Positions 12,837 to 24,497 of a DNA stretch of 64,000 nucleotides are shown here, piece after piece. Numbering within the stretch: the stretch's first letter is position 1; the number at the start of each line of letters is the position of its first letter. The translations under genes and the position numbers were made by a program. The DNA comes from Bradyrhizobium sp. BR 10289 (GTDB lineage Bacteria > Pseudomonadota > Alphaproteobacteria > Rhizobiales > Xanthobacteraceae), in the NCBI RefSeq assembly GCF_019455385.1, contig NZ_JACOFR010000002.1, positions 422,822-486,821 on the forward strand, read 5' to 3'. Under the pieces are notes generated by a model. That model was not told where the DNA came from and did no database searches. It was given only the letters and a program-made list of their open reading frames with translations.

Positions 12837-13826
12837 TTGGGCAGCCACGACCACCACGGTCATCACCACCACGACCATGCCGGCCACCAGCACGATCATG
12901 GTCACGGCCATGACCATAGCCATGACCACGGCCATGCCGGGCATGTCCACGCGCCCGCCAATTTCGGCAAGGCGTTCGCGATCGGCATCATGCTCAACAC
13001 CACGCTGGTCGTGGCCGAGGCTATCTATGGCTATCTCGGCAACTCCACCGCCCTCTTCGCCGACGCCGGGCACAATCTGTCCGACGTGCTCGGCCTCGTC
13101 GTCGCCTGGGGCGCCTCGATCGCAGCGCGGCGCGCGCCGAGCGGCCGCTTCACCTATGGCTTTCGCGCCTCCACCATCCTCGCCGCGCTGGCGAATGCGG
13201 TGTTCCTGCTGGTTGCGACCGGCGCGATCGGCTGGGAGGCGATTTTGCGCCTGCGCGAGCCGGAGCCGGTTGCGGGCGTCACCGTGATGGTCGTCGCCGG
13301 CATCGGCATCCTCATCAACGGCTTTACCGCGCTGCTGTTCGCCAGCGGACGCAAGGACGACATCAACATCGAAGGCGCCTATCTGCACATGGCGGCCGAT
13401 GCTGCGGTCTCGCTCGGCGTAGTCATCTCCGCAGCGCTGATCATCTGGACCGGCTGGCTCTGGCTCGATCCCGTCACCAGCCTCGTCATCTGCCTCACCA
13501 TCCTCTGGAGCACGACCAGCCTGCTCCGCAGCTCGATCGACATGTCGATGGCGGCAGCGCCCAAGGGCACCGACCTCGCCGCGATCAAGCTATTGCTGCT
13601 GGAGCGGCCCGGTGTGTCAGGGATCCACGATCTTCATGTCTGGCCGATCTCGACCACCGAGATGGCGCTGACATGTCATCTCGTGATGCCCGCAGGGAGC
13701 GGCGATGCGTTCCTGATGGAGACCGCGCAGATGCTGAAGACGAGCTTCCGCATCGGCCACACCACGCTCCAGATCGAAACGCATCCGGATAACGGCTGCG
13801 CGCTGGCGCCGGATGACGTGGTCTGA
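12837..13826 (+). CDS. CDF-family cation exporter with a His-rich N terminus
   Basis: A 329-residue cation diffusion facilitator of the CzcD/DmeF type that moves Zn, Co or related ions from cytoplasm to periplasm. It begins at TTG 12837, two bases after the czcA stop; no in-frame ATG precedes the first helix. Nineteen of the first 38 residues are His, forming a metal-binding tail. The transport site HxxxD pairs are visible in TM2 (HNLSDVLG) and TM5 (HMAADAAVSLG). The C-terminal domain contains GISGIHDLHVWPI-like sequence (GVSGIHDLHVWPI). It likely feeds periplasmic metal to the CzcCBA pump. Confidence 0.92.
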   Translation: MGSHDHHGHHHHDHAGHQHDHGHGHDHSHDHGHAGHVHAPANFGKAFAIGIMLNTTLVVAEAIYGYLGNSTALFADAGHNLSDVLGLVVAWGASIAARRAPSGRFTYGFRASTILAALANAVFLLVATGAIGWEAILRLREPEPVAGVTVMVVAGIGILINGFTALLFASGRKDDINIEGAYLHMAADAAVSLGVVISAALIIWTGWLWLDPVTSLVICLTILWSTTSLLRSSIDMSMAAAPKGTDLAAIKLLLLERPGVSGIHDLHVWPISTTEMALTCHLVMPAGSGDAFLMETAQMLKTSFRIGHTTLQIETHPDNGCALAPDDVV

Positions 13827-13846
13827 GGGGGCGACTGGCCTATCCA

Positions 13847-13933
13847 CGTCATTGCGAGCGCAGCGAAGCAATCCAGACTGCCTCCGCGGGAAGACTCTGG
13901 GTTGCTTCGTCGCAAGTGCTCCTCGCAATGACG
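13847..13933. repeat. Bradyrhizobium-type palindromic intergenic repeat
   Basis: An imperfect palindrome of about 87 bp. The left arm begins CGTCATTGCGAGCG and the right arm ends CGCAATGACG, with GAAGCAATCC and TTGCTTCGTCG inside. Such elements are widely scattered between Bradyrhizobium genes. It lies between convergent genes, so it may act as a bidirectional terminator. Confidence 0.75.
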
Positions 13934-13953
13934 GCGTGGTGGGAGCGGAGGCC

Positions 13954-14814
13954 CTACCCCACCTTCGCCGTCACGATCCAGATCGCCCCTTGCAGCGCCA
14001 CACTCTGCCCCTGCAGGAACGGTGTGAGCATCTCGCGGATCGAGGCTTTTGCGGCCGCATAGGTCTCCGGCGGATGGCCCTGGAGCGCACGGCTGGCGGG
14101 ACCGATCTGGAGCGCGCCGTCGACGGCGGCATCGAGCCCGCCGCCGATTGCGATGTCCATCGGAAGGCTATGCGGCTCCATCGCGACATCCGCGAAGCCC
14201 GCACCTTTCAGGATGTGCGTCACGCGCTCTTCCGAGGCGAAGGCGAACGGGCCCGGCTCTTCCGGCCCGACCGGCGGCATCTTCGGCACGTGCTTGTAGA
14301 CCGCCATCAGCGGCGCCATCATCCACGGGTTCTCCTTCGGCTCGCGCCAGCAGGCGAAGGCGAGCCGCCCGGACGGCTTCAGCGCGCGACGAAGATTGCT
14401 GAAGGACGCGATCGGATCGGCGAAGAACATCACGCCGAAGCGCGAGGCGAGCAGATCGAAGCTCGCCGGCTCGAACGGATAGACGGTCGCATCCGCCAGC
14501 ACGAAATCCAGCGGGAGACCCTTTGGCGCAAACGCGCGCGCCTGCGACAGCATCGGCTCGGAGACGTCGAGGCCGAGCGCGAAGCCATCGGGCGCGACCG
14601 CCTTTGCGAACGCAAACGTCGTCGCCCCCGAGCCGCAACCGACATCGAGCACGCGCTCGCCCGGTTTCGGCCTCGCACGCTCGATCAGGACGTCGGCGAT
14701 GGGTCCGAGCAACTTCTCCTGCGCCGCATGGCGATCGGCCCAGCGCTGGCCACTCGGCCCGTTCCAGTAGGCGATCTGGTCGGCGTTCTGCTGGTGTCCG
14801 CTGGGCTGTTGCAT
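13954..14814 (-). CDS. Class I SAM-dependent methyltransferase
   Basis: A 286-residue methyltransferase of the UbiE/COQ5-like type. Motif I is VLDVGCGSGATTFAFA (residues ~55-70), the acidic motif II is ALGLDVSEPM, and LADATVYPFEPASFDLLASR matches motif III and the post-III strand. The N-terminal IAYWNGPSGQRWADRH is shared with a set of uncharacterised small-molecule methyltransferases. The substrate is unknown. It is transcribed alone, converging with the metal operon. Confidence 0.88.
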   Translation of the reverse strand: MQQPSGHQQNADQIAYWNGPSGQRWADRHAAQEKLLGPIADVLIERARPKPGERVLDVGCGSGATTFAFAKAVAPDGFALGLDVSEPMLSQARAFAPKGLPLDFVLADATVYPFEPASFDLLASRFGVMFFADPIASFSNLRRALKPSGRLAFACWREPKENPWMMAPLMAVYKHVPKMPPVGPEEPGPFAFASEERVTHILKGAGFADVAMEPHSLPMDIAIGGGLDAAVDGALQIGPASRALQGHPPETYAAAKASIREMLTPFLQGQSVALQGAIWIVTAKVG

Positions 14815-14865
14815 CGGGGCCTCTCGCTCGATATCGCCCGCCTTCGCCTATGGGCTTCGGCGCGG

Positions 14866-14941
14866 CAGCCTTCGTTCGCTTCGCGCCATGACGGGTGAGG
14901 CTGGCTCGCCAAACCGAAGCTCGCGAAGCGAGCGAAGGCTG
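14866..14941. repeat. Palindromic element abutting tRNA-Val
   Basis: Twenty-base arms (left CAGCCTTCGTTCGCTTCGCG; right CGCGAAGCGAGCGAAGGCTG) match except for one position and enclose about 36 bases. The right arm overlaps the last two bases of the tRNA-Val CCA end, so the element starts where the tRNA stops. It could serve as the tRNA terminator or be a mobile palindrome lodged there. Confidence 0.7.
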
Positions 14942-15016
14942 GTGGGCGGTCACGGATTCGAACCGCGGACCCTCTCGGTGTAAACGAGATGCTCTAACCA
15001 GCTGAGCTAACCGCCC
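14940..15016 (-). tRNA. tRNA-Val (TAC)
   Basis: Read on the minus strand: acceptor GGGCGGT pairs with ACCGCCC, D-arm AGCTCAGCTGGTTAGAGC, anticodon loop TTTACAC (anticodon TAC) closed by TCTCG/CGAGA, T-arm with GGTTCGAATCC, discriminator A and encoded CCA. Length 77 nt. Confidence 0.97.
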
Positions 15017-15066
15017 CTCGCCGCCTCTTTATCCCTACCCGCCCCGTACGGGCAAGTCCGGAACGG

Positions 15067-15471
15067 TCAATCCTCCGGCTTTCCCGGCAGCAGCGGCACC
15101 GCGTCGATCCACACTGCGGCCGAGCGGCACCAGATCTGCCTGACCGGGCGGAGGGCGTCGCGCTGGCGGATCGCGCCCCAGCGGATGCCCCAATCATCGG
15201 CCTGGTCGCCCTCGCCGCTGGTGAACAGCGGGGAACCGCACTCGCCACAGAAGTGCTGGAAGCGCATCCGGCCGTTGTCGCCGCGCTTGCCGTAGACTTT
15301 TGGCGTGCCGGCGGTGAGCCGGACATCCGCCGCCGAACAGACGGCCGTCACACGGAACGGCGAGCCGGTCAGGGTCTGGCAGTCGGTGCAATGGCACACC
15401 GACACCGCCTCGGGGTCGATCTCGGCCTCAAAGCTGATCTTGCCGCAATGGCAGTGACCGTCGACCTGCAT
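15067..15471 (-). CDS. GFA-family zinc-binding protein
   Basis: A 134-residue protein of the glutathione-dependent formaldehyde-activating enzyme (Gfa/Mss4-like) fold. Zinc-ligand motifs are GHCHCGKISF, VCHCTDCQTL and HFCGECGSPL. Many proteins of this fold have no proven enzymatic role, so formaldehyde chemistry should not be assumed. ATG 15471 is preferred over 15519 because it is preceded by GGGAGGG and because the upstream codons run through the lon terminator. Confidence 0.88.
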   Translation of the reverse strand: MQVDGHCHCGKISFEAEIDPEAVSVCHCTDCQTLTGSPFRVTAVCSAADVRLTAGTPKVYGKRGDNGRMRFQHFCGECGSPLFTSGEGDQADDWGIRWGAIRQRDALRPVRQIWCRSAAVWIDAVPLLPGKPED

Positions 15472-15486
15472 CGTCCCTCCCCCAAA

Positions 15487-15514
15487 CAAAAACGGCGCCC
15501 GAAGGCGCCGTTTT
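15487..15514 (-). terminator. Rho-independent terminator of lon
   Basis: On the minus strand a GGCGCC...GGCGCC hairpin (arms extended by A-T pairs) is followed by TTTTTG. It sits about 20 bp beyond the lon stop and just upstream of the GFA gene start. Confidence 0.8.
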
Positions 15515-15532
15515 ATCATGTTTCGCTGAAGC

Positions 15533-17956
<2,424 letters not shown>

Positions 17957-18130
17957 GGCCTTTTCCTTTTGCTTTGCCCCCTCGCACGCAGTCCGCCGTC
18001 TTCATGCGCAACCGCCACAAGGTGCCGAGGTGATCCAAAAATCCAGTCTACCGTTCGAAGGTTGGACCGAGCTTGCCGGATCTGAACTGAGGCGAATCTC
18101 GAACAGGATTCGAGCTTCGCCCTGCGACAT

Positions 18131-18159
18131 TAGGTGGCTATCGACCGGGGGGGTGTCAA
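18131..18159 (-). promoter_or_regulatory. Candidate lon promoter
   Basis: On the minus strand TTGACA (18159-18154) is a perfect -35 box, followed after 17 bases by a weak -10 CACCTA. CCTAAT two bases further is an alternative, at a poorer spacing. A heat-shock sigma-32 promoter would be expected for lon but the match is not good. Confidence 0.35.
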
Positions 18160-18217
18160 GTCATTGAAAGACGCGCGCCATCAGGCGCTTACGCACGCGA
18201 ATAAGCGACGCAACACC

Positions 18218-18242
18218 GGCTGCGGAGATACTTTCCGCAGCC
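18218..18242 (-). terminator. Stem-loop after clpX
   Basis: A 9-bp perfect inverted repeat (GGCTGCGGA / TCCGCAGCC) around a 7-base loop, 40 bp beyond the clpX stop. There is no T-run, so termination is not certain. Confidence 0.5.
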
Positions 18243-18283
18243 CGAAACTGATGAGACGATTGAAGCGTTCCAGCGCCGGGGAA

Positions 18284-19555
18284 TCAGGCGCTGGCGTTCT
18301 CGACGGCGCGATCGGTCCGATCGGCGTAGATGTAGAGCGGACGCGCCGTGCCTTCCACGACTTCGCGGGAAATCACGACCTCTTCCACACCTTCCAGGCC
18401 CGGCAGATCGAACATGGTCTCGAGCAGGATCGCCTCAAGGATCGAACGCAGACCACGCGCGCCAGTCTTGCGCTCGATCGCCTTGCGGGCAACCGCGCCA
18501 AGCGCCTCGTCGGCGAAGGTCAGCTCGATGTTCTCCATCTCGAACAGCCGCTGGTACTGTTTCACCAGCGCGTTCTTCGGCTCGGTGAGGATCTTCTTCA
18601 GCGAGGTCTCGTCGAGGTCCTCGAGCGTCGCCACGACCGGCAGACGGCCGACGAATTCAGGAATGAGACCGTACTTCAGGAGGTCCTCAGGTTCGACGTG
18701 GCGGAAGATCTCGCCGGTGCGGCGGTCTTCCGGTGCCATCACCTGGGCCGCGAAACCGATCGAGGTGGACCGCCCGCGCGCCGAGATGATCTTCTCGAGA
18801 CCGGCGAACGCACCGCCGCAGATGAACAGGATGTTGGTGGTATCCACCTGCAGGAACTCCTGCTGCGGATGCTTGCGGCCGCCCTGCGGCGGGACCGAAG
18901 CCACCGTGCCCTCCATGATCTTCAGCAGCGCCTGCTGCACGCCCTCACCCGACACATCGCGCGTGATCGAGGGATTGTCGGACTTGCGACTGATCTTGTC
19001 GATTTCGTCGATGTAGACGATGCCGCGCTGGGCGCGCTCGACATTGTAGTCGGCGGCCTGGAGCAGCTTCAGGATGATGTTCTCGACGTCCTCGCCGACA
19101 TAGCCGGCTTCGGTCAGCGTGGTCGCGTCCGCCATCGTGAACGGCACGTCCAGGATGCGGGCGAGCGTCTGCGCGAGCAGCGTCTTGCCCGAACCGGTCG
19201 GACCGATCAGCAGGATGTTCGACTTCGCGAGCTCGACGTCGTTGTGCTTGGTCTGGTGGTTGAGGCGCTTGTAGTGGTTGTGCACCGCGACCGACAGGAC
19301 CTTCTTGGCATGGCTCTGGCCGATCACGTAATCGTCCAGCACCTTGCAGATCTCCTTCGGCGTCGGAATGCCGTCGCGCGACTTGACCAGCGAGGACTTG
19401 TTCTCCTCGCGGATGATGTCCATGCAGAGCTCGACGCACTCGTCGCAAATGAAGACCGTGGGACCCGCGATCAGTTTGCGGACTTCGTGCTGGCTCTTGC
19501 CGCAGAACGAGCAATATAGCGTGTTCTTGGAGTCGCTCGTGCCGACCTTACTCAT
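18284..19555 (-). CDS. clpX: ATP-dependent Clp protease ATP-binding subunit ClpX
   Basis: A 423-residue AAA+ unfoldase that feeds substrates to ClpP. The N-terminal zinc-binding domain has Cys15, Cys18, Cys37 and Cys40 (CSFC and CDEC). Walker A is GPTGSGKT, Walker [11 protein letters not shown], and an IGF-type ClpP-docking loop region and sensor motifs follow ([11 protein letters not shown]). The length is normal. It lies downstream of clpP on the same strand, as is usual, with an unusually wide 458-bp gap. Confidence 0.97.
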   Translation of the reverse strand: MSKVGTSDSKNTLYCSFCGKSQHEVRKLIAGPTVFICDECVELCMDIIREENKSSLVKSRDGIPTPKEICKVLDDYVIGQSHAKKVLSVAVHNHYKRLNHQTKHNDVELAKSNILLIGPTGSGKTLLAQTLARILDVPFTMADATTLTEAGYVGEDVENIILKLLQAADYNVERAQRGIVYIDEIDKISRKSDNPSITRDVSGEGVQQALLKIMEGTVASVPPQGGRKHPQQEFLQVDTTNILFICGGAFAGLEKIISARGRSTSIGFAAQVMAPEDRRTGEIFRHVEPEDLLKYGLIPEFVGRLPVVATLEDLDETSLKKILTEPKNALVKQYQRLFEMENIELTFADEALGAVARKAIERKTGARGLRSILEAILLETMFDLPGLEGVEEVVISREVVEGTARPLYIYADRTDRAVENASA

Positions 19556-20013
19556 TCATGTCTCCGTCCGCGGTTCGATCCCGTCCGCTCGATCGCCCCA
19601 TCCCGACACATCGATCGGCATGAAGCTTAAGTAGAGCAAATTCCGTACCAAAAAAGACCCTACGCGTTACATCCCGTGCGAATCACGGTCACTCGATTCT
19701 CCCGCGATCATAGCCGATCAATCGTAGCCAACCATGCTGTCACCCGACTATCAAGAATTCGCTAATCGGGGGTCGCCGGCTACCCGTGACAATACCGTGA
19801 TTTCCGGTCTTGGCACGGGCGAAGTGATGGAAATCACCCCGGCGTTGCTGGATTGCCACGAAAAACAAGCACGAAAGCGGAACTTTCTGCCTGTCGCGGG
19901 GCGCAAAATACCGTTTTGCGATGCGCGCCCGCGCACCTAACGTGAACGCGCCCTGATGGTCCCCGGAGATCCCCAAGATATTCCGAGGGATCTCCGTAGC
20001 GGGGCCAGTAGTG
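19556..20013. other. 458-bp gap between clpP and clpX
   Basis: Two short open frames lie here on opposite strands (about 68 and 78 codons). Neither has a ribosome site or recognisable content, and they overlap each other. A 10-bp inverted repeat (CGGAGATCCC / GGGATCTCCG, about 19966-19998) probably ends the clpP transcript. The remainder must contain the clpX promoter. Confidence 0.5.
19966..19998 (-). terminator. Stem-loop after clpP
   Basis: Ten-base arms CGGAGATCCC and GGGATCTCCG around 13 bases, about 15 bp beyond the clpP stop. It has no T-run. Confidence 0.5.
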
Positions 20014-20649
20014 CTACGGGGCCTTCGCCGGCGCCGGCTCTTCGGCGCGCTTGTCGATGACCTTGTCGACCAGGCCGAACTCCTTGGCGTCGTTGGCGGT
20101 CAGGAACTTGTCGCGTTCCAGCGCGTCCTCGATCGTCTTGTAGGTCTGGCCGGTGTGCTTCACGTAGATCTCGTTGAGCCGCTTCTTCAGGTTCAGGATT
20201 TCCTGGGCGTGCAGCATGATGTCAGTGGCCTGACCCTGGAACCCGCCGGAGGGCTGGTGAACCATGATGCGCGCGTTCGGCAGCGAGAAGCGCATGTCCT
20301 TCTCGCCGGCGGCGAGCAGCAGCGAGCCCATCGAGGCGGCCTGGCCGGTGCAGAGCGTGGAGACCGGCGGGCGGATGAACTGCATGGTGTCGTAGATCGC
20401 AAGGCCCGACGTCACCACGCCGCCCGGCGAGTTGATGTACATCGAGATTTCCTTCTTCGGATTTTCCGCCTCGAGGAACAGGAGCTGCGCGACGATCAAC
20501 GTCGACATGCCGTCCTCGACCGGGCCGGTCACGAAGATGATGCGCTCTTTCAGCAGGCGCGAGAAAATGTCGTAGGCGCGCTCGCCACGGTTGGTCTGCT
20601 CGACCACCATGGGCACGAGGTTCATGTAGGTTTCAACCGGATCGCGCAT
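20014..20649 (-). CDS. clpP: ATP-dependent Clp protease proteolytic subunit ClpP
   Basis: A 211-residue self-compartmentalising serine protease. The catalytic triad is Ser106 (GQAASMGS), His131 (MVHQPSGG) and Asp180 (ERDKFLT). The N-terminal residues that form the axial gate and the handle-region helix ([16 protein letters not shown]) are present. The C-terminal tail is rich in Ala/Pro/Glu. It lies between tig and clpX, the conserved order. Confidence 0.97.
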   Translation of the reverse strand: MRDPVETYMNLVPMVVEQTNRGERAYDIFSRLLKERIIFVTGPVEDGMSTLIVAQLLFLEAENPKKEISMYINSPGGVVTSGLAIYDTMQFIRPPVSTLCTGQAASMGSLLLAAGEKDMRFSLPNARIMVHQPSGGFQGQATDIMLHAQEILNLKKRLNEIYVKHTGQTYKTIEDALERDKFLTANDAKEFGLVDKVIDKRAEEPAPAKAP

Positions 20650-20953
20650 GAGTCACCTAGGGTTTTAGAGGCGGACATCGCCAGTCTTGGCCGCAGTCTT
20701 GGCTGCCAGTCAGACTGGATGTGCCGGAAGGCCGATGGACGCCCCGTGATGCAGGAAGTTGGTAGAGGTAGAACGCGTAGGTATCGACAGATATAGCGCA
20801 ATTCGCGCCAGACAAGTGCGGAGCGAATTAAGCCTTAATCCATTCGGCCCCTTGCGGCACTTGAAGCTGATTCTCGCAAAAAGGCCCAGCCGGCCATCTG
20901 GCTAGCTGGGCGCTTCCGCTGATCATCCTTAATGGAAGACTGTATCAAAGCCT
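20650..20953. other. 304-bp gap between tig and clpP
   Basis: Contains the tig terminator at 20876-20913 and, necessarily, the clpP promoter. No gene was seen, and I could not pick out a promoter with confidence. Confidence 0.5.
20876..20913 (-). terminator. Rho-independent terminator of tig
   Basis: On the minus strand GCCCAGC ... GCTGGGC arms with a partly paired loop are followed by TTTTT. It sits about 40 bp beyond the tig stop. Confidence 0.75.
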
Positions 20954-22312
20954 TCAGGCTGCAGTCTTTTCCTCGTCGTCCTTGTAGAGCTCCTCGCGCG
21001 AGACCTTCTTCTCGGTGACGTTGGCGAGCTCGAGGATGAAATCGACGACCTTGTCCTCGTAGATCGGGGCGCGAAGCTGGGCCAGCGCCTGGGCGTTGTT
21101 ACGATAGAAGTCCCAGACTTCCTTCTCGCGGCCGGGCATCTGGCGGGCGCGCTCGATCACGGCACGACCCACCTCGTCGTCAGTCACGGTGATCTTGTTC
21201 TTCTCGCCAATCTCGGAGAGCACGAGGCCGAGCCGCACGCGGCGGTCGGCGATCTTGCGGTACTCTTCCTTCGCCTTCTCCTCAGTGGTGTCCTCGTCGG
21301 CGAAGGTCTTGCCGGCGGAGTCCATCTCGGCCTTGACCGAGTTCCACATCAGGTTGAACTCCTCGTCGACGAGCGACGGGGGAGCTTCGAAGCGATGCGC
21401 CTCGTCGAGACGGTCGAGCAGCGCGCGCTTGACGCGCTGGCGCGTCGCACCCGCGAACTCGGCGGCCAGGCGCTCGCGCGCGGCTTCCTTCAGCTTGTCC
21501 AGCGATTCGAGGCCGAGGGTCTTGGCGAACTCGTCGTCGATCGCAACGTCCTGCGGCGCCTCGATCGTGGTCGCGGTGGTCTCGAACTCGGCCGGCTGGC
21601 CGGCGAGCTTCTCGCTCATGTAGTTCTTCGGGAACGTCACCTTCAGCGTGCGGGTCTCGCCCGCGCCGATGCCGATGAGCTGCTCCTCGAAACCCGGAAT
21701 GAAGGTGTTGGAACCGATCACGACTTGGATGCCCTCACCGGTGCCGCCCTCGAAGGCTTCGCCGTTGATGGTGCCCTTGAAGTTGATGGTCACGCGATCG
21801 CCCGACTCCGCCTTGGCGCCGTCGGCCTTCGCGGCATAGCCGCGATTGGTGTCGGCGATGCGCTTGATCGCCTCGTCGACATCGGCGTCGGAGACGTCAG
21901 CGACGGGCTTCTCGACCTGGAAGGTCTTGAAATCGGCGAGCGCGATGGCGGGCACCACCTCGATCGCGACCGTGTAGGTCAGATCGGTCTTGCCGCTCAG
22001 CAGCTCCTCGACCTCGGCCTGCTCGGTCGGCATCGTGATCTTCGGCTCGGTCGCAAGGCGGAAGCCGCGCTCGGAGAACAGCTGCGTGTTGGTGTCGCGG
22101 ATGGTCTGGTCGATGGTCTCGGCCATCACCGAGCGGCCATAGACCTTCTTCAGGTGCGTCACCGGCACCTTGCCGGGACGGAAGCCGTTGATGCGGACCT
22201 TGTCCTTGAGGTCGGTGAGCTTGGCGCCGGCCTTGGCGTCGAGATCAGACGCGGGAACGCTGATCTTGAACTCGTGCTTCAAACCTTCCGAGAGGGTTTC
22301 TGTGACCTGCAT
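20954..22312 (-). CDS. tig: Trigger factor (ribosome-associated chaperone)
   Basis: A 452-residue prolyl isomerase/chaperone that binds nascent chains at the ribosome exit tunnel. The ribosome-docking signature is visible in GFRPGKVP (residues ~44-51). The FKBP-like domain spans ~150-250 ([20 protein letters not shown]), and a C-terminal helical chaperone domain follows. ATG 22312 ([10 protein letters not shown]) is chosen, since the family starts there; the frame is open upstream but runs back through tRNA-Leu. It is the first gene of the tig-clpP-clpX-lon block. Confidence 0.96.
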   Translation of the reverse strand: MQVTETLSEGLKHEFKISVPASDLDAKAGAKLTDLKDKVRINGFRPGKVPVTHLKKVYGRSVMAETIDQTIRDTNTQLFSERGFRLATEPKITMPTEQAEVEELLSGKTDLTYTVAIEVVPAIALADFKTFQVEKPVADVSDADVDEAIKRIADTNRGYAAKADGAKAESGDRVTINFKGTINGEAFEGGTGEGIQVVIGSNTFIPGFEEQLIGIGAGETRTLKVTFPKNYMSEKLAGQPAEFETTATTIEAPQDVAIDDEFAKTLGLESLDKLKEAARERLAAEFAGATRQRVKRALLDRLDEAHRFEAPPSLVDEEFNLMWNSVKAEMDSAGKTFADEDTTEEKAKEEYRKIADRRVRLGLVLSEIGEKNKITVTDDEVGRAVIERARQMPGREKEVWDFYRNNAQALAQLRAPIYEDKVVDFILELANVTEKKVSREELYKDDEEKTAA

Positions 22313-22486
22313 GGCGTCCAATCTTCTTCTCGTTCGGTCCCGGCACGCATGCGTCGGGACGCTGTCGTTAATCGATCCAGCGCAAGGCAAAGCGCCTCGA
22401 CGCCGGTGGTTCATCGACCGGCTCCAGACGGACAAAACATCCGCCAGGAAGCAGGTCGCGTAATCCGTGCAAACGCGATGAGCGCT

Positions 22487-22571
22487 TGGTGCGGGCGGAG
22501 GGACTCGAACCCCCACAACTTTCGTCACTGGAACCTAAATCCAGCGCGTCTACCAGTTCCGCCACGCCCGC
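22487..22571 (-). tRNA. tRNA-Leu (TAG)
   Basis: A class II tRNA of 85 nt on the minus strand. Acceptor GCGGGCG pairs with CGCCCGC, the D-arm is TGGCGGAACTGGTAGACGC, the anticodon stem CTGGA/TCCAG encloses TTTAGGT (anticodon TAG), then a long variable arm, a T-arm with GGTTCGAGTCC and an encoded CCA. Confidence 0.97.
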
Positions 22572-22725
22572 GTGAAGTTGCATCAAGACCGGCCGCGATG
22601 CCGCGGGCGGCCGGGCTTATAGCATGTGCCCGACTGTTCGCAGCAAAAAAATGGCCTGATGGCGGCAGGCTTCAAGTAGGCACGATGGCTGGACTTATCC
22701 AGCGCGGCATGGTCCGGATCGCGCC

Positions 22726-24051
22726 ATGAGAACGCGGATATCTGCCCCCAATCGGCGTGAGGTTCTGGCCGGGCTTGGAGCTTCCCTGGGAGCCTCTCTT
22801 GGCGCCACGGTAGCCGGGCTCGCGGCGGCAGGCGCAGGCCCGCTCGTGACCGCCCAGCTCGCGCTTCAGGCCAGGGCCGCAACCCTGGCTCTCAGGCCGG
22901 GTCAGCCACCTACACCGATCTGGGAGCTGACCGCCGTAAGTCACCTCGGCGACGTCCGTCTCAAGCGCTTCGACAACTGCCAGGTGGTGTTCCGGAACGA
23001 CCTGCCTGTGCCGCTTGCGCCGGTCTGGTACGGCCTGAGTGCCCCGGCCGTCACCGATCAGTTCCGGGGCCGCGCGCCGGTGGCACCGGACGCGACCGAA
23101 ACGTCAATGGTTTCAATACCAAACGCTGGAACCCTGCTGGCCGACTTCCGACTCTTCGAGGACGGCCTGAAGCAGCCCGCGCGCCCCCTCCCGATCATCG
23201 CCACCGAATCCAGCCGGGTCCCCGTCGATCGCGACGTGATCCTGCTGATCGAGGAGTGGCGCCTGCGGCCGGATGGCACCGCTATTCCCGCCGGACGCGA
23301 TCCCAAGGACACGGCGGTCCTCTACACGATCAACGGCAAAACTTCATTCGAACTCTCAGCCTCGGCCGGCGAGCGCCTCCGGCTGCGCTTTATCAATGGC
23401 TCCCAACGCTCTGTTCTCGCGATCAAATTGGAGAATCACGAGGTCCAGGTGGTGGCCCTCGACGGCCAGCCGGCCGAGCCGTTCCCGGCCCGCAACGGCG
23501 CGCTGGTGCTGGCCCCCGGCGCGCGCGCCGATGCCTTTGTGGATGCAGCCACATCGGCCCCTTTCCTGCTGCATGACGGCAAGCAGGCGCAACAGGTCGG
23601 AACTCTGACGATCTCAGGCAGGCTGGAACGCCCGCCGCTGTTGCCGCCGCAGCCGCTCCCGCCAAACGACTTGCCCGAGAAGCTCGACCTGAAAGGTGCC
23701 CTGCGGTTCGATGTCGCGCTCGGCGCGCCCGATCTTGTCTGGGCCCGGCCTGCGACCTTCTCCGTCAACTCTGCCCCCGCCTTCCGCGCCAGGACCGCCC
23801 GGACCGTCGTACTGGCCCTCAAGAACCCCGCCCCCATTGCCACCGTGTTCCATCTGCACGGCCACCATTTCCGCCTGCTCGACAAGCTCGACGATGGCTG
23901 GAAGCCCTACTGGCTCGACACGCTCGCGATCGAACCCGGCCAGACCCAGCGCATCGCTTTCGCGGCGACCTCGCCCGGCCGATGGCTGCTTGAGTCGGTC
24001 GTAACCGACTGGGCTGCGCCGCGACTGGTGCGCTGGTATGCGGTGGAGTGA
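22726..24051 (+). CDS. Cupredoxin-fold multicopper-oxidase-like protein lacking copper ligands
   Basis: A 441-residue exported protein. The N terminus has NRREVLAGLG followed by a hydrophobic stretch, consistent with a Tat signal. Three cupredoxin domains can be traced. Domain 1 has VWYGLS where an active oxidase has HWHG, and TLLADFRL where it has WYHSH. Domain 3 keeps HLHGHHF, but the expected HCH copper cluster near the C terminus is replaced by WLLESVVTDWAAPRLVRWY. It is therefore unlikely to be a working oxidase and is better compared with the copper-free FtsP/SufI division protein. Function is inference. Confidence 0.8.
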   Translation: MRTRISAPNRREVLAGLGASLGASLGATVAGLAAAGAGPLVTAQLALQARAATLALRPGQPPTPIWELTAVSHLGDVRLKRFDNCQVVFRNDLPVPLAPVWYGLSAPAVTDQFRGRAPVAPDATETSMVSIPNAGTLLADFRLFEDGLKQPARPLPIIATESSRVPVDRDVILLIEEWRLRPDGTAIPAGRDPKDTAVLYTINGKTSFELSASAGERLRLRFINGSQRSVLAIKLENHEVQVVALDGQPAEPFPARNGALVLAPGARADAFVDAATSAPFLLHDGKQAQQVGTLTISGRLERPPLLPPQPLPPNDLPEKLDLKGALRFDVALGAPDLVWARPATFSVNSAPAFRARTARTVVLALKNPAPIATVFHLHGHHFRLLDKLDDGWKPYWLDTLAIEPGQTQRIAFAATSPGRWLLESVVTDWAAPRLVRWYAVE

Positions 24052-24063
24052 AGACGCGTAGGC

Positions 24064-24471
24064 CTACCGTGTCCAGAGATAGCGAGCATCCGGCTCCTTC
24101 TCCTCGTTCCGCGCTCCGTCGGTCTGCTCGACCAGCACGAAGCCGCGCGCTTCATAGAAACGCCGCGCCGGCGCGTTGCGCTGGAAGGTCCAGATCTCCA
24201 GCCGATCGCAGGCGTCCTTGGCGAGGTCGAGGAGTTCGGTACCGATGCCGCGGCCGCGCGCGGCCGGAAGCACGTAGAGCTGATCGACCCAGCCGTCGCG
24301 GAAGGCAATAATGCCGCTTAGCACGTCGTCATCGAAATGGCCCCATACGCGGCAGGTCTTGAAGACATGCTCGCGGTAGAACCAGCGGTCCTCGTCCGGC
24401 GTGTGCAGCCCGACGAGCCAGGGCATCGCATGGTCGAACGCGGTCCGACGAACCTGCGCAGCGGCGTCCAT
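24064..24471 (-). CDS. GNAT-family N-acetyltransferase
   Basis: An acetyl-CoA-dependent acetyltransferase. The core has VDQLYVLPAARGRGIGTELL, which is the acetyl-CoA-binding motif (RGRGIG), and FYEARGFVLVEQTDG at the C terminus. The ATG at 24471 gives 135 residues but cuts the first strand. The frame stays open upstream, and LRQLALADMDAAAQVRR looks like the usual GNAT N terminus, so translation may begin at a non-ATG codon near 24500, overlapping the stop of the NAD(P)HX gene. The substrate is unknown. Confidence 0.8.
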   Translation of the reverse strand: MDAAAQVRRTAFDHAMPWLVGLHTPDEDRWFYREHVFKTCRVWGHFDDDVLSGIIAFRDGWVDQLYVLPAARGRGIGTELLDLAKDACDRLEIWTFQRNAPARRFYEARGFVLVEQTDGARNEEKEPDARYLWTR

Positions 24472-24497
24472 ATCGGCGAGCGCGAGCTGCCGCAGCG

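Larger units (their letters stand above)
17957..18283. other. 327-bp gap between clpX and lon
   Basis: Non-coding as far as I can see. It contains the clpX stem-loop (18218-18242) and a candidate lon promoter (18131-18159). No small gene was supported. Confidence 0.5.

Noticed and set aside
13827-13953. CRISPR-like or insertion-sequence remnant
   Set aside because: It is a single palindromic unit with no regular spacers, transposase or target duplication; it fits a dispersed intergenic palindrome.
19734-19976. Small overlapping frames in the clpP-clpX gap
   Set aside because: Opposite-strand frames overlap each other, lack ribosome sites and have no recognisable sequence.
23000-24051. Active laccase or copper oxidase
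   Set aside because: The histidines and cysteine that hold copper are replaced at the positions where they should be, so the enzymatic label was not used.
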